Source: Phorcus lineatus
Taxonomy: Eukaryota > Mollusca > Gastropoda > Trochida > Trochidae
Assembly: GCA_921293015.1 (NCBI GenBank)
Contig: OV121083.1
Coordinates: 32,170,908-32,234,907, forward strand
Reading direction: 5' to 3'
Length of the DNA: 64,000 nt
Shown: positions 48,323-51,300 of the stretch, one piece after another
Layout: each line of letters starts with the position of its first letter
Position numbering within the stretch: the stretch's first letter is position 1
Position numbers and translations under genes: made by a program
Notes under the pieces: generated by a model
Databases searched by the model: none
Seen by the model: the letters and a program-made list of their open reading frames with translations, nothing else
What the model was told of the DNA's origin: nothing

Positions 48323-51300
48323 CATTCACAGAGGACACGAAGGATATTGTTATTGGAAGAAGGCAGACAGGGTTCCGCGTGGAGAAGCTGACACCAGGGC
48401 TGATGTACAGACTGACAATTCGTGCAGTCTCGCTCAATCACACAGTTGGTCCGCAGAGTGCTGTCGTCACTATAAGGGTCCATAGGGGTACCAACAGTCT
48501 TGTCTCGCCAATCTCTCATTGCCAAATGCATAATCTAACCACTCTATCAATATCATATGCATGACATTACCATACAATATCTCATTTTCATTACGTTGTC
48601 ATACACAAAGTCTAATGTAGTAAAACGCATGCTACCACTCTCTATTTGTGTCATGTATGTATATCTCACACTCTCACTGTAACAATCTTTTATAACCACT
48701 CACTGGTTATCAGACAGACAGAACAGTTTATTTCCCAACCAATAAATACTGATACATGAGAATATGAAGAGATAGTGAAACTCATCTCCAACAGCACTAG
48801 TGTTACACAGTTCACACAAACGTTCCTCTTTTGTGATTAAATGCCATCGACCGGTTTCAAATGGTAAATTATGGTTACAGGTTCTTAATTTTAATGTGGG
48901 AAAATATATGTCTTTATGTAGATATAAGTAATGTTCAAAGCATAGATTATATTTGAAGCATTTGTAGAATTGACCTTTTGAGCTGCCCTCTATGGTGCTA
49001 CGCCAATATTGTAAAAATCGGTCTCATAAAATAGTTTCTACCTTTAGAATTAGCCATGGCGTTAGAAAATTCTGGGGTTTAGAAAACGCTTTGGATAAGC
49101 CGCAGCTTTTAAGAACTTTAGTGACGAATGTCATCCAACCAAAATTGTCAACAGAAATCAGTTTAGACAGCAGTGCCGATAGTTTACAGTGTTGATTATT
49201 TATTGCTAGTTTGTGCCAGAATGAAATAACTCGTTTATTTAATTCAATAAACAGTGGCTTTCGACCAAACTCTCCATATACCATAAAGTTTGGGGTAGAG
49301 CTTCGAAGACCAACAGCGATTTTAATGAATCTAAGGTGTACTTTTTCAATAAGTTTCAAGTTTTCAAATTCCCACACTTCGCATCAATGGAGGAGGATTG
49401 AGCATATCATAGTATCAAAAGATTTAAGAGTACAGTCAAATGGGAGTTTTAAGTTACGTGTTTTTTTCAACAGTACAAACATGGCTTTAGTTGCATTTTC
49501 TACTAGTGCTTTAATTCCTGTCAGAAACCTACCGTCCCTATGAAACCGTAATCCGAGATATGTGTATGCATCTACTATTTCAATTGTTGTACCTCAAAGT
49601 AAGAAAGAGAATTTTTAGTTTTATGTTTTCGATGGCCCCCGTCCAAAAATTACTATTTTAGTTTTTGATAAATTAACAGTAAGTTTCCATTTTGAACAAA
49701 TCGTCGGCATATAAGAGAACGATCAGATGTAACCAAAGATGGATGAAGACGTCAGTTGCGTTATCTAAGTTCACACCTGTGCATCCATTTTCTAGTAATG
49801 AAGATTCAAGATCATTTATAAAGATTGAAAATAAAGAAAGATGACATTTTATTTCCAGCATTAACAGATGATTTTATATTTTGGTACATATTTTTAACAC
49901 GCACGAAGATTCACATTCATAATTGCACCACGCTTTCTTCATCCTGCCCCATCAGTCTCTGAGTCGACGAAACTCACACATTTCCATCACGACAGATGCC
50001 TGGAATGCTATGTATAACCAACCAATGGAGTTATCTCAAGTCTTGCAATATTGACAGTACACGGATGATAGGACGTGTTTTCGAGACTTTCTACTAGCTA
50101 AACAAATGGCTTGTGGTATATAGCTCAAAGTAATCAGCTGCCAGTGGTATGACTCTAATGTGTAGCTGGAGATTGGAGGGTTCAAGCGTAAACCATATAC
50201 CCTGACGAAGCAGGATGCTTTCTGCTTTTCTCATTATCACCTCTCATTTCTGTATTATCTCCGTTTTCACATTGTCAGATGTGTATTCTCACTATACCCA
50301 CTTAATCACATAGTTCTCACAATGTAACAGGCGTGATCACATGCATAGTCGTTCTATTAAGCTATTGCTCTCTCATTGTCACATGCCTTAAGCTATTGCT
50401 CTCTCATTGCCACATGCATACTCGTACTACTGAGTTATTGCTCTCTCATTGCCACATGCATACTCGTACTACTGAGCTATTGCTCTCTCAACGTCAAATG
50501 CATACTCGTACTACTGAGCTATTGCTCTCTCATTGTCACATGCATACTCGTACTACTGAGCTATTGCTCTCTCATTGTCACATGCATACTCGTACTACTG
50601 AGCTATTGCTCTCTCATTGTCACATGCATACTCGTACTACTGAGCTATTGCTCTCTCATTGTCACGTGCATACTCGTACTATTGAGCTATTGCTCTCTCA
50701 TTGTCACATGCATACTCGTACTACTGAGCTATTGCTCTCTCATTGTCACGTGCATACTCGTATTATTGAGCTATTGCTCTCTCATTTTCACATGCCTAAA
50801 GATATTGCTCTCTCATTGCGACATGCTTTAAGCTGTTGCTCTGTCATTGTCAGTATGTATTGAGCGATGCTTTCTTACTGCCATATGTATTGAGTTATTG
50901 CTCTCCTATTGCCATATTTATTGTGTTATTGTTCTCTTATTGCCATATATATTGAGTTACTGGAGTCTTGAGTTGCTACTCTCTCATTGCCAGATGCATG
51001 CCTTGACTTACTACCCCATTATTGACACATGCCTTGAGTAACTTGAGACTTTAGTTACTACTCTCTCATTGCCACATGCCATTGGTTACTTGGGTCTTGA
51101 GTTACAACTCTATCATTGCCACATGCATGCCTTGATTACTACCCTCTCATTGTCAGATGCATGTCTTGAGTTATTGTGCTCTCATTGCCACGTGCCTTTG
51201 GTTAGTTGGGTCTTGAGTTACTACTCTCTCATTGTCAGATGTATGTCTTGATTTACTACTCTTTCATTGTCGGATGTATGTCTTGATTTACTACTCTCTC

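Noticed and set aside
48219..48437. Poly-Asn, poly-Ile and poly-Leu proteins
   Set aside because: They are translations of the TTA microsatellite in different frames.
48332..48477. Receptor exon ending at the GT at 48478
   Set aside because: It would end in phase 0 and not join the phase-1 transmembrane exon; the GT at 48488 gives the right phase.
50333..50863. 176-aa repeat protein with [14 protein letters not shown] units
   Set aside because: Both this frame and a second overlapping frame are open only because the repeat period is 42; there is no start context or splice support, and it lies in intron 8.
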